Origin: Ancylobacter lacus
GTDB taxonomy: Bacteria; Pseudomonadota; Alphaproteobacteria; Rhizobiales; Xanthobacteraceae
Direction of reading: 5' to 3'
DNA length: 53,135 bases
NCBI RefSeq assembly: GCF_018390635.1
Contig: NZ_JAHBGE010000050.1
Location: 1 to 53,135 of the forward strand
The notes beneath the pieces are model-generated. The model was given only the letters and a program-made list of their open reading frames with translations, was not told the DNA's origin and did no database searches. A program made the translations under genes and the position numbers. The stretch's first letter is position 1. Each line of letters begins with the position of its first letter. Below, piece by piece: positions 37,715 through 46,785 of this stretch.

Positions 37715-38293
37715 ATGTCACTTCCGTCCGACTCGCTCCCGCGCTCTCCGGCCAGCGGCCTTGCCGGCTCGCTGGCGGCGCTGCATGCCAAATGGGGGTG
37801 GTTCGTCGCCCTGGGCATCGTGATGATCGTCGCCGGCATGATCGTGCTGGGCAATGAGGTGCTCGGCACCGTGCTTTCGGTGGTCACGCTTGGCGTCTTC
37901 CTGCTCGCCAGCGGCATTGCCCAGATCATCCACTCCTTCCAGGTCAAGGCCTGGGGCGCCTTCTCGTTCTGGCTGCTGGACGGCCTGCTCTATGTCGCGG
38001 CGGGCGCCATCGCGATCTACAATCCCGTGCTCGCCGCGGGCGTGCTGACCCTCATCCTCGGCGTCTCGCTGCTGGTCGCCGGCGGCTTCCGGCTCGCCGC
38101 GGGCTTTTCCGCGCGCCACACCGCCGGCTGGGGCTGGATCATCGCCTCCTCCCTCGCGACGCTGCTGCTGGGTGCGCTGATCGTGCTGGGCTGGCCGGTG
38201 AATTCGCTCTGGGTACTCGGCCTCCTGCTCGGCATCGACCTCGTCTTCAACGGCGTTGCCGTGCTGATGCTCGGCCTCCGGCTGAAGAGGTGA
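37715..38293 (+). CDS. HdeD family (DUF308) membrane protein
   Basis: A 192-residue inner-membrane protein with six predicted membrane segments arranged as three DUF308 hairpins (from KWGWFVALGIVMIVAGMIVL to VLMLGLRLKR). In E. coli HdeD contributes to acid resistance at high cell density; in alphaproteobacteria such genes are typical members of the general stress response. An exact EcfG-type promoter precedes it. The stop codon overlaps the GTG start of opgC (GTGA), so HdeD and the glucan-modifying genes are coupled. The start at 37715 was taken over the long in-frame extension because it directly precedes the family head and follows the promoter. Confidence 0.9.
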   Translation: MSLPSDSLPRSPASGLAGSLAALHAKWGWFVALGIVMIVAGMIVLGNEVLGTVLSVVTLGVFLLASGIAQIIHSFQVKAWGAFSFWLLDGLLYVAAGAIAIYNPVLAAGVLTLILGVSLLVAGGFRLAAGFSARHTAGWGWIIASSLATLLLGALIVLGWPVNSLWVLGLLLGIDLVFNGVAVLMLGLRLKR

Positions 38294-39579
38294 GTCGGTT
38301 GCCCGCGGCACTGCGCGAGGGACAGGCGAAGCGGGGGCGTGCCCCCGCCGATGTCGGCCCCTTTCGGTCCGGGGGCACATCGGTGCTCCCGCCCGGGGAT
38401 GCCAGCCTCGGTGCCTCGCCCTCGCGGGGGAGCGAGGAGACCGGCGGCCAGCCGGAGCGCTCCACCGGGCGGGACCTGCGCCTCGACCTGTTCCGCGGGC
38501 TGGCGCTGTGGTTCATCTTCCTCAACCACGTGCCGAACAACGTCCTGAACTGGTTCACGACCCGCAATTTCGGCTTCTCCGACGCCACCGAGATCTTCGT
38601 GTTCATCTCCGGCTACACCGCCGCACTGGTGTATGGCCGGCAGATGGACAAGGCCGGCGTCATTGTGACGTCGGCGCGCATCCTGCGGCGCGCCTGGCAG
38701 CTCTATGTCGCCTTCATCTTCCTCTTCGTCGTTTATCTCGCCGAAATCTCCTACGTCATCGGCCGCTTTTCCAATCCGCTCTATGCCGAGGAAATGGGCG
38801 CGCTGCAGTTTCTGAGCGAGCCGGACGTGGCGCTGGTGCAGGCGCTGCTGCTGAAATTCCGGCCGGCCAACATGGACGTGCTGCCGCTCTACATCGTGCT
38901 GCTGGCCGGCTTTCCGCCGGTGCTGTGGCTGCTGAAGCGCCGGCCGGACGCCACCCTCGCCCTGTCGTTCCTCATCTATGTCTGCGCGGGCCGTCTCGGC
39001 TGGAACCTGCCGGGCTATCCCGACGACCGCGTCTGGTTCTTCAACCCGATCGCGTGGCAGTTCCTGTTCGTGTTCGGCGGCTGGTGCGGCCTTGGCGGCA
39101 GCGACAGGCTCGGCCGGCTGATCCAGTCGCGGCTGGTGGTGACGCTGGCGGCGATTTACCTCGTGGCGTCGCTGGTCGTCGTCGTGAGCTGGTGGTGGCC
39201 GCCTCTGGAGGGCGTCGTCCCCGAGTCGCTCGGCCGCTTCATCTACCCCATCAGCAAGACCGACCTCGCTCCGCTGCGTCTGGTCCACTTCCTCGCGCTC
39301 GCCATCGTGGTGGTCAAGCTGGTGCCGGTGAACGCCCGCTTCCTTGAGCGCCCGGTGCTGCGCCCCATGATCATGTGCGGCCAGCACTCGCTGGAAGTGT
39401 TTTGTTTCGGCGTCTTCCTTTCTTTCGCCGCACATTTCGTGCTGAACGAGATGGTTGGTTCGCTTTGGATGCAGTTGGTGCTCAGCGGAACCGGCATAGC
39501 ACTTATGGTAGCTCTTTCGGCTTTGCTCTCGTGGTATGCTGGCGTCGAACGCGGGCTGGCCGCGCGGAAGGGCAAGTAA
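38290..39579 (+). CDS. opgC: OpgC family membrane acyltransferase
   Basis: A 429-residue inner-membrane protein of the OpgC family, which in Rhodobacter adds succinyl groups to osmoregulated periplasmic glucans. The family head RDLRLDLFRGLALWFIFLNHVPNNVLNWFT starts near residue 61, with the His in LNHVP thought to be catalytic, followed by about ten membrane segments. The GTG at 38290 overlaps the hdeD stop, and AGAGG is present just upstream; the first 60 residues are hydrophilic and unlike the family, so a later start cannot be excluded. Two SGNH hydrolase genes follow at once, suggesting a joint role in envelope glycan acylation and deacylation. Confidence 0.9.
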   Translation: MSRLPAALREGQAKRGRAPADVGPFRSGGTSVLPPGDASLGASPSRGSEETGGQPERSTGRDLRLDLFRGLALWFIFLNHVPNNVLNWFTTRNFGFSDATEIFVFISGYTAALVYGRQMDKAGVIVTSARILRRAWQLYVAFIFLFVVYLAEISYVIGRFSNPLYAEEMGALQFLSEPDVALVQALLLKFRPANMDVLPLYIVLLAGFPPVLWLLKRRPDATLALSFLIYVCAGRLGWNLPGYPDDRVWFFNPIAWQFLFVFGGWCGLGGSDRLGRLIQSRLVVTLAAIYLVASLVVVVSWWWPPLEGVVPESLGRFIYPISKTDLAPLRLVHFLALAIVVVKLVPVNARFLERPVLRPMIMCGQHSLEVFCFGVFLSFAAHFVLNEMVGSLWMQLVLSGTGIALMVALSALLSWYAGVERGLAARKGK

Positions 39580-39594
39580 TCGGCGCGGTCATTC

Positions 39595-40371
39595 GTGGCA
39601 CGGACGGGACTCGGCTTTCTTCTCACGCTGGCGATGCTGCTGGCCGTGGCTCTTCCGGCCGAGGCCGACGAGGAGCCGGCCTGCGTTGCGCCCTCGACGC
39701 TGGCCGCGGCCACCCGCCTGCCCCGCCTCGCAGCCTCGCTGAAGGAAACGGCGCCGACCACCGTCATGGTGCTGAACTCCTCGGCCGGCAGCGCCAAGAG
39801 CAACCTGACGGGCGAGGTGTCGGGCGACGCCGTGCCGCGCAGCTTCCCAAGCTACGTGCAGGAGGCGCTGCGCAACCGCTATCCCGACGGGCGCGTCGTG
39901 GTCGTGACCCGCAACGAGCCTCGCCGCACCGCGGCCGAAGTCATCGTCGCCCTGCCCCAGCTTCTGGCCCAGGACAAGCCTACGTTGATGATCTGGCAGA
40001 CCGGAACCCATGACGCCATCCGGGGCGTCAGCGTGGACGGTTTCGCCGACGCCGTGGCCGCCGGCATCGACCTCGCTCACGGGGCGGGTGCCGATGTCAT
40101 CATCGTGTCGCCGCAGTACAGCCCCCGGACCGATTTCGCCTTCGACGTCACACCCTATGTGGCCACGCTCCGCTGGGTGACGCGCAGCCGTGATGTCGGC
40201 TTCTTCGATCGCATGGCGCTGATGCGCTACTGGAGCGACGAAGCCGTGTTCGATTTCAGCGGCGGCCGCAGCAACGCCGCGCTGTTCAACAACGTCCACC
40301 GCTGCATCGGGCGCCTTCTAATCCGCATGATCAGCGAGGGCGTGGATCTCAAGACCGTCGGATCACACTGA
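39595..40371 (+). CDS. SGNH-like exported protein, diverged active site
   Basis: A 258-residue exported protein (signal peptide to about residue 25) with the SGNH/GDSL hydrolase fold, judged by alignment to the next gene. In block I the Gly is replaced (NSSAG versus GSSST), block II lacks its Gly (VVTRNEPRR), and in block III the oxyanion Asn is a His (WQTGTHDAI versus WQGGVNAL). The catalytic-type Ser and a C-terminal His (NNVHRC) remain, but the usual Asp three before His is Asn. So catalysis is doubtful or changed; a binding or regulatory role is possible. The GTG start at 39595 lies 16 bp after opgC and has a weak ribosome site. Confidence 0.72.
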   Translation: MARTGLGFLLTLAMLLAVALPAEADEEPACVAPSTLAAATRLPRLAASLKETAPTTVMVLNSSAGSAKSNLTGEVSGDAVPRSFPSYVQEALRNRYPDGRVVVVTRNEPRRTAAEVIVALPQLLAQDKPTLMIWQTGTHDAIRGVSVDGFADAVAAGIDLAHGAGADVIIVSPQYSPRTDFAFDVTPYVATLRWVTRSRDVGFFDRMALMRYWSDEAVFDFSGGRSNAALFNNVHRCIGRLLIRMISEGVDLKTVGSH

Positions 40372-40373
40372 AC

Positions 40374-41255
40374 ATGACCAGGAAGCCCTCCCTTCGCCTG
40401 ACCGCAATGGCCCTGCTGGCGCTCGCCGTCTCGGCGCCGGCAGCGCATGCGACGACTCTGCTGCCGGCCGCCTGCCCGGCGAGCGCCGCGGCCATCGGCA
40501 AGCTGGACAAGCCGCTGCCGAAGCTGGCCGCGGCTCTTGCGGGGGACGGGCCGGTCACGATCGTGGCGATCGGCTCCTCCTCCACCGCCGGCGCGGGCGC
40601 CAGCAGTCCCGCCGCGGCCTATCCCGCGCGGCTCGAGGCCGCGCTGCGCGAACGCTATCCCGGCCGGGACATCACGGTCATCAATCGCGGCGTCAACGGT
40701 CAGGACGGGCCGGAGATGCTGGCGCGCTTCACCACCGATGTCGAGGCGTCGAAGCCCACCCTGGTCCTCTGGCAGGGCGGCGTGAACGCGCTGTTCCGTG
40801 ACGATGGCCTCGCCACGGCTGGAGCGATTCTTCACGATGCGATCCAGCGCACCCGGGCGCTGGGCGCCGACATGGTCATCATCGACCCGCAATATGCCCC
40901 GCGCGTCGTGGCAGATGCGGATGCCGGCCCGATGGTCTCGCTGATCAACGCGGTTGGCGAAGGCGAAGGCGTGCCGGTGTTCCATCGCTTCGCGCTGATG
41001 CGCGACTGGCACGAGCGCGGCGGCGTGCCGTTCGATTCGTTCCTGTGGAAGGACAAGTTCCACATGAACGACTGGAGCTATGACTGCCTCAGCCGCGATC
41101 TTGCCCGTGCGCTGACGGCAAATGTCGAAGCGCAGCAGCGCTCCGCCGATGCGTTCGGCGCCACCACTGCCGCCAAGGCCGGCACATCGGCCAAGCCCCC
41201 CGGGACGCCCGCCCCCGCGCTGCCGGCAGCGGGCACGGGCACCCTCGCCAATTGA
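40374..41255 (+). CDS. SGNH/GDSL hydrolase, exported
   Basis: A 293-residue exported SGNH hydrolase. After a signal peptide (about 1-25, cut near AHA) the blocks are intact: block I AIGSSSTAGAG, block II NRGVNGQ, block III WQGGVNAL and block V DKFHMND with the DxxH pair. Such proteins are often acyl esterases acting on polysaccharides or lipids. The C-terminal 40 residues are Ala/Pro-rich. It starts 3 bp after the diverged paralogue and is the last gene of the hdeD-opgC transcript; removal of acyl groups that OpgC adds is an attractive but unproven role. Confidence 0.88.
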   Translation: MTRKPSLRLTAMALLALAVSAPAAHATTLLPAACPASAAAIGKLDKPLPKLAAALAGDGPVTIVAIGSSSTAGAGASSPAAAYPARLEAALRERYPGRDITVINRGVNGQDGPEMLARFTTDVEASKPTLVLWQGGVNALFRDDGLATAGAILHDAIQRTRALGADMVIIDPQYAPRVVADADAGPMVSLINAVGEGEGVPVFHRFALMRDWHERGGVPFDSFLWKDKFHMNDWSYDCLSRDLARALTANVEAQQRSADAFGATTAAKAGTSAKPPGTPAPALPAAGTGTLAN

Positions 41256-41325
41256 GGGCGGTGCACCACAATCCTCGCTCGGCGGCGGCCGGCCCCGTGG
41301 GGGTGAGGCCTCCGACCGCCGGGCG

Positions 41326-41616
41326 TCAGCCCTCGTCGTCCTCGCCCTCGGAAAAGGCGCTGCCGAAGCGCTGCGTCACCGCCTGCCGCGCCGCCAGCAC
41401 CTTGCGCTCGTAATCCGGCGCCAATGGCTCGGTGAGCACGCTCTCCAGCGCGGCCATCATGACCCACAGCGCGGGGATTTCAGCCTCGTCCTCGATGAAG
41501 TCGAGCAGGGCGTCGCCATCCTCGTCGTCTACCGTGCGGGACAGGAACTCGAACAGTACCAGCGCGACCGAACGGTCGAGGGTAAGGGTGATCTCTTCGG
41601 CGGGCTTTTCGGCCAT
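41326..41616 (-). CDS. Conserved hypothetical protein, acidic, 96 residues
   Basis: Not recognised beyond being of a kind often seen in Hyphomicrobiales. The 96-residue protein is acidic (rich in Asp/Glu, ending EGEDDEG), with no signal peptide or membrane span, and appears mostly helical: an N-terminal TLTLDRSVALVLFEFLSRT, a central DDEDGDALLDFIED and a region ALWVMMAALESVL. The codon use matches neighbouring genes. It is convergent with the SGNH hydrolase and divergent from prmB, so it is transcribed alone. No function inferred. Confidence 0.75.
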   Translation of the reverse strand: MAEKPAEEITLTLDRSVALVLFEFLSRTVDDEDGDALLDFIEDEAEIPALWVMMAALESVLTEPLAPDYERKVLAARQAVTQRFGSAFSEGEDDEG

Positions 41617-41786
41617 GGCGGGGCTCCAGCGGCGATCCGCGCAAGACTTAGCACGCCAGTGAACGCGCGCCCGCCTTTTCCGCGCGACATCGCACCTTCA
41701 GGCCTGCCCCGGCATCTTGCTTTCGCGCCGCGGGCGTGCTGCCACTTCGCGGCCGCGCGCGAAGCGGCGAAGCCGGAGGCGGGCGG

Positions 41787-42695
41787 GTGACGGTGGCAGA
41801 CGATCTTCAGACGGTGCGGGACTTCGTGCGCTACGGCCTCAGCCGGCTGACAGCGGCGAAGGTGGTGTTCGGTCATGGCACCACGACCGCGCTCGACGAG
41901 GCGGTGTTCATGGTGCTGGAATCGCTGCACTTGCCGGTGGACGAGCTGGAGCCCTGGCTCGATGCGCGGCTGACGCGGGCCGAGCGCGAGCGGCTGGTCG
42001 ACCTGTTCGAGCGGCGCTGCACCGGGCGGGAGCCCGCGGCCTATCTGCTCGGCCGCAGCTACATACGCGGCATTCCCTTCCGCTCCGATGCGCGGGCCAT
42101 CGTGCCGCGCTCGTTCATCGGGGAGCTGCTCGCCGGCGATCTCTTCGGTGCGGACGGCGTGGGCCTTCTTCCCGATGCCGCCGGCGTGCGCCACGTGCTC
42201 GACCTCTGCACCGGCTCCGGCTGCCTCGCCATCCTCGCCGCACTGGTCTATCCAGAGGCCGCCGTGGACGCGGTCGACCTCTCCACGGAAGCGCTCTCGC
42301 TGGCGCAGGAGAATGTCGCGGAACACGGCATGGAGGAGCGGGTGAGCCTCTATCAGGGCGATCTGTTCGCGCCGCTGCCGGCCCGCCGCTACGACCTCAT
42401 CATCACCAACCCACCATATGTCGACGCCGAGGCTGTAGCGACCCTGCCGGCGGAATACCGTCACGAGCCGATGCTCGCCTTCGCCGGCGGGCCGGATGGT
42501 CTGGATATCGTCCGTCGCATCCTCGCCGAGGCCCCTGCCCGCCTTGCTCCCACGGGCGGCCTTGTGTGCGAGATCGGCACCGGCCGGGAGATTCTCGAGG
42601 AAGAATACCCCCATCTCCCCTTCCTCTGGCTCGACACCGAGGACAGCGAAGGCGAGGTGTTCTGGCTGTCGGCGAAGGACCTTCGGGTCAGGTGA
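41787..42695 (+). CDS. prmB: Ribosomal protein uL3 glutamine methyltransferase PrmB
   Basis: SAM-dependent N5-glutamine methyltransferase of the HemK family, 302 residues. Motif I is LDLCTGSGCLAIL, and the glutamine-binding NPPY is present (ITNPPYVDAEA). The N-terminal helical domain includes RDFVRYGLSRL and REPAAYLLGRSYIRGIPF; the GRSYIRG segment fits PrmB (ribosomal L3) better than PrmC (release factors). The GTG at 41787 is chosen because GGAGG lies eight bases upstream; ATG starts further upstream would add an unrelated head. It is convergent with the lytic transglycosylase gene. Confidence 0.9.
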   Translation: MTVADDLQTVRDFVRYGLSRLTAAKVVFGHGTTTALDEAVFMVLESLHLPVDELEPWLDARLTRAERERLVDLFERRCTGREPAAYLLGRSYIRGIPFRSDARAIVPRSFIGELLAGDLFGADGVGLLPDAAGVRHVLDLCTGSGCLAILAALVYPEAAVDAVDLSTEALSLAQENVAEHGMEERVSLYQGDLFAPLPARRYDLIITNPPYVDAEAVATLPAEYRHEPMLAFAGGPDGLDIVRRILAEAPARLAPTGGLVCEIGTGREILEEEYPHLPFLWLDTEDSEGEVFWLSAKDLRVR

Positions 42696-42720
42696 AAGGG
42701 GAGCACGAGGCACGGAGCGG

Positions 42721-42736
42721 GCCGGCGCGCGCCGGC
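42721..42736. terminator. Perfect GC palindrome between prmB and transglycosylase genes
   Basis: A 16-bp perfect palindrome of G and C only, centred between two convergent stop codons. It may form a bidirectional terminator stem, but there is no T-run. Confidence 0.35.
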
Positions 42737-42772
42737 CGGCGCATCTCTGACTGCGCCTCGACCTGAAGACGG

Positions 42773-43990
42773 CTAGCCCCGCCGCATATGCTCCAGCAGC
42801 GCCTGCGTCGGCCAGCAGTCGACCTCCAGCCCCTTCGCCTTCTGGTAGGCTCCGAGGGCCGCCCGGGTCTTCATGCCGGCCTTGCCGTCGATCTTCTCGT
42901 CATAGAAGCCCTGCTGCGTCAGCACCGTCTGCATGAAGGCGAGGTCGCTGGTCTTCACCAGCCGGATATCCTGCCAGGGCTGCGCAAAGGGCCGGTCGTC
43001 CTCGATGCGGTCGGCGAGATGGCCGACGAACAGCACGTAAAGGTCAGCGAAATTGTAGCTCTTCAACACGAAGTAGTTCTTCGGTGTGAGGAAGGCGGGG
43101 CCGAACGGACCAGCGGGCATGATGATGGAGGCTTCGTCGCGCAGGGCGGAGGGCGGCACGCGACGCCCGTCCGCCACCACGACGCCGCGCTTCAGCCAGT
43201 CGCCGATCGGCGCCGTCACGTCGGGCTCGGCCTCTGTGCAGTCGAAGCCGCGCGGCAGGCGCACCTCATAGGCCCAGCGTTTTCCGCGCTGCCACTCCTT
43301 TGTCGCGAGCAGGCTGGCGGTGGCCGCCAGCGCCTCCGGCACGGAGGTCCAGATATTGGCGGTGCCGTCGCCATCGAGGTCGACGCCGTAGCGGAGATAG
43401 TCGGAGGGCATGAACTGGGTGAGCCCAAGCGCACCAGCCCAGGAACTCTTCATCTGCGCCCGCGTGACGTGGCCCTCGTCAAGGATCTTGAGGGCGGCGA
43501 GAAACTCCTCCTGGAACTTCTCCCTGCGGCGGCCGACATAAGCCTGCGTCGCCAGGACCTGAAGGGCGTCGCGGTTCAGCTTGGCGGCGCCATAATCGGT
43601 TTCGCGTGCCCAGATCGCCAGCAGGATGCTCCCGGGAACGCCGAATCGCTTCTCGATGGCGGCGAGATCGCCCGCATAGCGCCGCGCCAGCTCCCGGCCG
43701 CGGCCGGCAAGCCGGCCGATGGTGACGTCAGAGAGATAGGCGGCGGGCGTCTGGACGAATTCCGCCTGGGCGTCCGGCTTCTTGGGCTTGCCGGGAATGG
43801 CAAGATCGGGAAGCGAGAGGTCCGGCTCCAGCCCCGCCGTCTCGCGCTGGAAGGTGGCGCGGGAAACACCTGTCGCCTGCGCCGCCGGCCACTGTGCCGC
43901 CAGCCAGCGATCAAAGGCGGGATCGGCCTGCGCGACCCCTGCAGGCCAGAGCGCGAGCGTGAGAAAGGCACTGAGAATGAGCTTACGCAT
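42773..43990 (-). CDS. Lytic murein transglycosylase with PG-binding domain (MltB-like)
   Basis: A 405-residue periplasmic lytic transglycosylase. Signal peptide to about residue 22 (AQA/D), transglycosylase domain about 25-320 with catalytic Glu130 in WARETDYG and the family segments GALGLTQFMPSDYLRYGVD and DGDGTANIW. A peptidoglycan-binding domain (PG_binding_1) follows at about 340-400, ending GLEVDCWPTQALLEHMR. It is the intact, longer homologue of the frameshifted gene at 4447-5278, so it can cover that loss. The start at 43990 directly precedes the signal peptide. Confidence 0.94.
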   Translation of the reverse strand: MRKLILSAFLTLALWPAGVAQADPAFDRWLAAQWPAAQATGVSRATFQRETAGLEPDLSLPDLAIPGKPKKPDAQAEFVQTPAAYLSDVTIGRLAGRGRELARRYAGDLAAIEKRFGVPGSILLAIWARETDYGAAKLNRDALQVLATQAYVGRRREKFQEEFLAALKILDEGHVTRAQMKSSWAGALGLTQFMPSDYLRYGVDLDGDGTANIWTSVPEALAATASLLATKEWQRGKRWAYEVRLPRGFDCTEAEPDVTAPIGDWLKRGVVVADGRRVPPSALRDEASIIMPAGPFGPAFLTPKNYFVLKSYNFADLYVLFVGHLADRIEDDRPFAQPWQDIRLVKTSDLAFMQTVLTQQGFYDEKIDGKAGMKTRAALGAYQKAKGLEVDCWPTQALLEHMRRG

Positions 43991-44048
43991 TCCTCATCAA
44001 TAGACCGGGAATGCGCAGAGTTGAAAGCGCAGGCGCGTGGGCGTGCCC

Positions 44049-44074
44049 GGGGGGCGGGCCAGGCCCGTCCCCCC
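44049..44074 (-). terminator. Strong hairpin after ettA
   Basis: G6-C-GGGCC (44049-44060) pairs with GGCCC-G-T-C6 (44062-44074), one bulged base and a 1-nt apex, 8 bp after the ettA stop. No U-run follows. Confidence 0.4.
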
Positions 44075-44081
44075 CCGCGCG

Positions 44082-45737
<1,656 letters not shown>

Positions 45738-46038
45738 GGGTGCGGAGCCTTTGGCGCGGTGGCGCGTCTCGGTAGAAAATAGGGTGTGGCCGGGTTGAGC
45801 GCTATGTAAACGCGCGGTCCCCTCCGGGCAAGCGCCGCCTCGCGCGCGGCGGCGCGCTCCTGCCCCCGGGCACATCGGACGTCGACAGGTTTTTGCGGTG
45901 GCGGGGTGGGAACCGGCAGGCCCCGCCGTGCGTTGGAAGGTGCTGCATTGCAATACCCAAGGCGGACCGGAACAGTGCCGGCGGGCGCCCGGCGGGCGCT
46001 GTTGAGTCTTCGATCAGCCTGGGACGACAGGATTTCGC
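45738..46038. other. Intergenic region between ettA and otsB
   Basis: 301 bp between divergent genes. It holds the EcfG-type promoter of the trehalose operon (45909-45934). Before it, AT-richer DNA at about 45770-45820 probably contains the ettA promoter, but I cannot fix its boxes. A second GGAAC at about 45970 lacks a -10 partner. AGGA eight bases before 46039 is the otsB ribosome site. Confidence 0.6.
45909..45934 (+). promoter_or_regulatory. EcfG promoter of the trehalose operon
   Basis: GGAAC at 45909-45913, 17-bp spacer, CGTT at 45931-45934: exact consensus, 104 bp upstream of the otsB ATG. Trehalose synthesis under EcfG is known in other Hyphomicrobiales. Confidence 0.72.
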
Positions 46039-46785
46039 ATGCTACCTCCCCCCCAACCCGATTGGGCCCTGTTCCTTGATATTGACGGCACCCTCATTGA
46101 GCATGCCGACCACCCGGAGGCGGTAAGCATCCCCGCCGACCTGCCGGCACGGCTTCAGGCCGCGCAACGGGCCCTGGACGGCGCGGTCGGGCTGGTGTCG
46201 GGCCGCACCATCGCGTGGATGGACAGCAAGTTCGCGCCGGTCGTGCTGCCGGCCTCGGGGCAGCACGGCGCCGAGACGCGCCTCGCCCCGGACGCCCCCG
46301 TGGTGCCGATCCCGATGCCGAAATGGCGCGCGCCGCTGGAAGAGCGCCTGAAGCGCGAGCTTGCCTCCTGGCCGGCGGTGTTCGTGGAACACAAGCCGCT
46401 CTCGCTGGCGGTGCATTTCCGCGCCGTGCCCGAATTCGGCGACGCGATCATGGAGCGCGTAACCCGGCTGGGCGAGGAACTCGACCCGGCCGTGGAATTC
46501 CTGCGCGGGCGCTTCGTGATCGAGGTGCGGCAGGGCGGGGTCCATAAGGGCACCGCCGTGGCGGCGCTGATGAAGACCGCGATCTTCGCCAACCGTGTTC
46601 CTGTCTTCTTCGGCGACGACACCACCGATGAGGACGGCTTCCGCGAGGCGCGCCGGCTGGGCGGCCTCGCCGTGGCGGTCGGCCCCCGGCCGACCCAGCA
46701 GGCCGACTACCGCCTCAGTGGGCCCGTCGAAGTGCGCGCCTTCCTTTCCCGCGTCCCGCAACTTCTGGAGCAAACGGCATCGTGA
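46039..46785 (+). CDS. otsB: Trehalose-6-phosphate phosphatase OtsB
   Basis: HAD-superfamily phosphatase that releases trehalose from trehalose-6-phosphate. The 248-residue protein has motif I LFLDIDGTL (nucleophile Asp14, acid/base Asp16), the VSGRTIAW segment (motif II area), GxHG-type SGQHGAE and motif IV GDDTTDEDGF. It begins the operon that ends with otsA, so both steps of the OtsAB route are present. The stop overlaps the GTG start of the GH15 gene (GTGA). An EcfG-type promoter 104 bp upstream predicts induction by general stress, in keeping with trehalose as an osmo- and desiccation protectant. Confidence 0.95.
   Translation: MLPPPQPDWALFLDIDGTLIEHADHPEAVSIPADLPARLQAAQRALDGAVGLVSGRTIAWMDSKFAPVVLPASGQHGAETRLAPDAPVVPIPMPKWRAPLEERLKRELASWPAVFVEHKPLSLAVHFRAVPEFGDAIMERVTRLGEELDPAVEFLRGRFVIEVRQGGVHKGTAVAALMKTAIFANRVPVFFGDDTTDEDGFREARRLGGLAVAVGPRPTQQADYRLSGPVEVRAFLSRVPQLLEQTAS

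Noticed and set aside
45968..45976. Second EcfG -35 (GGAAC) before otsB
   Set aside because: No CGTT or GTT at 16-18 bp downstream.
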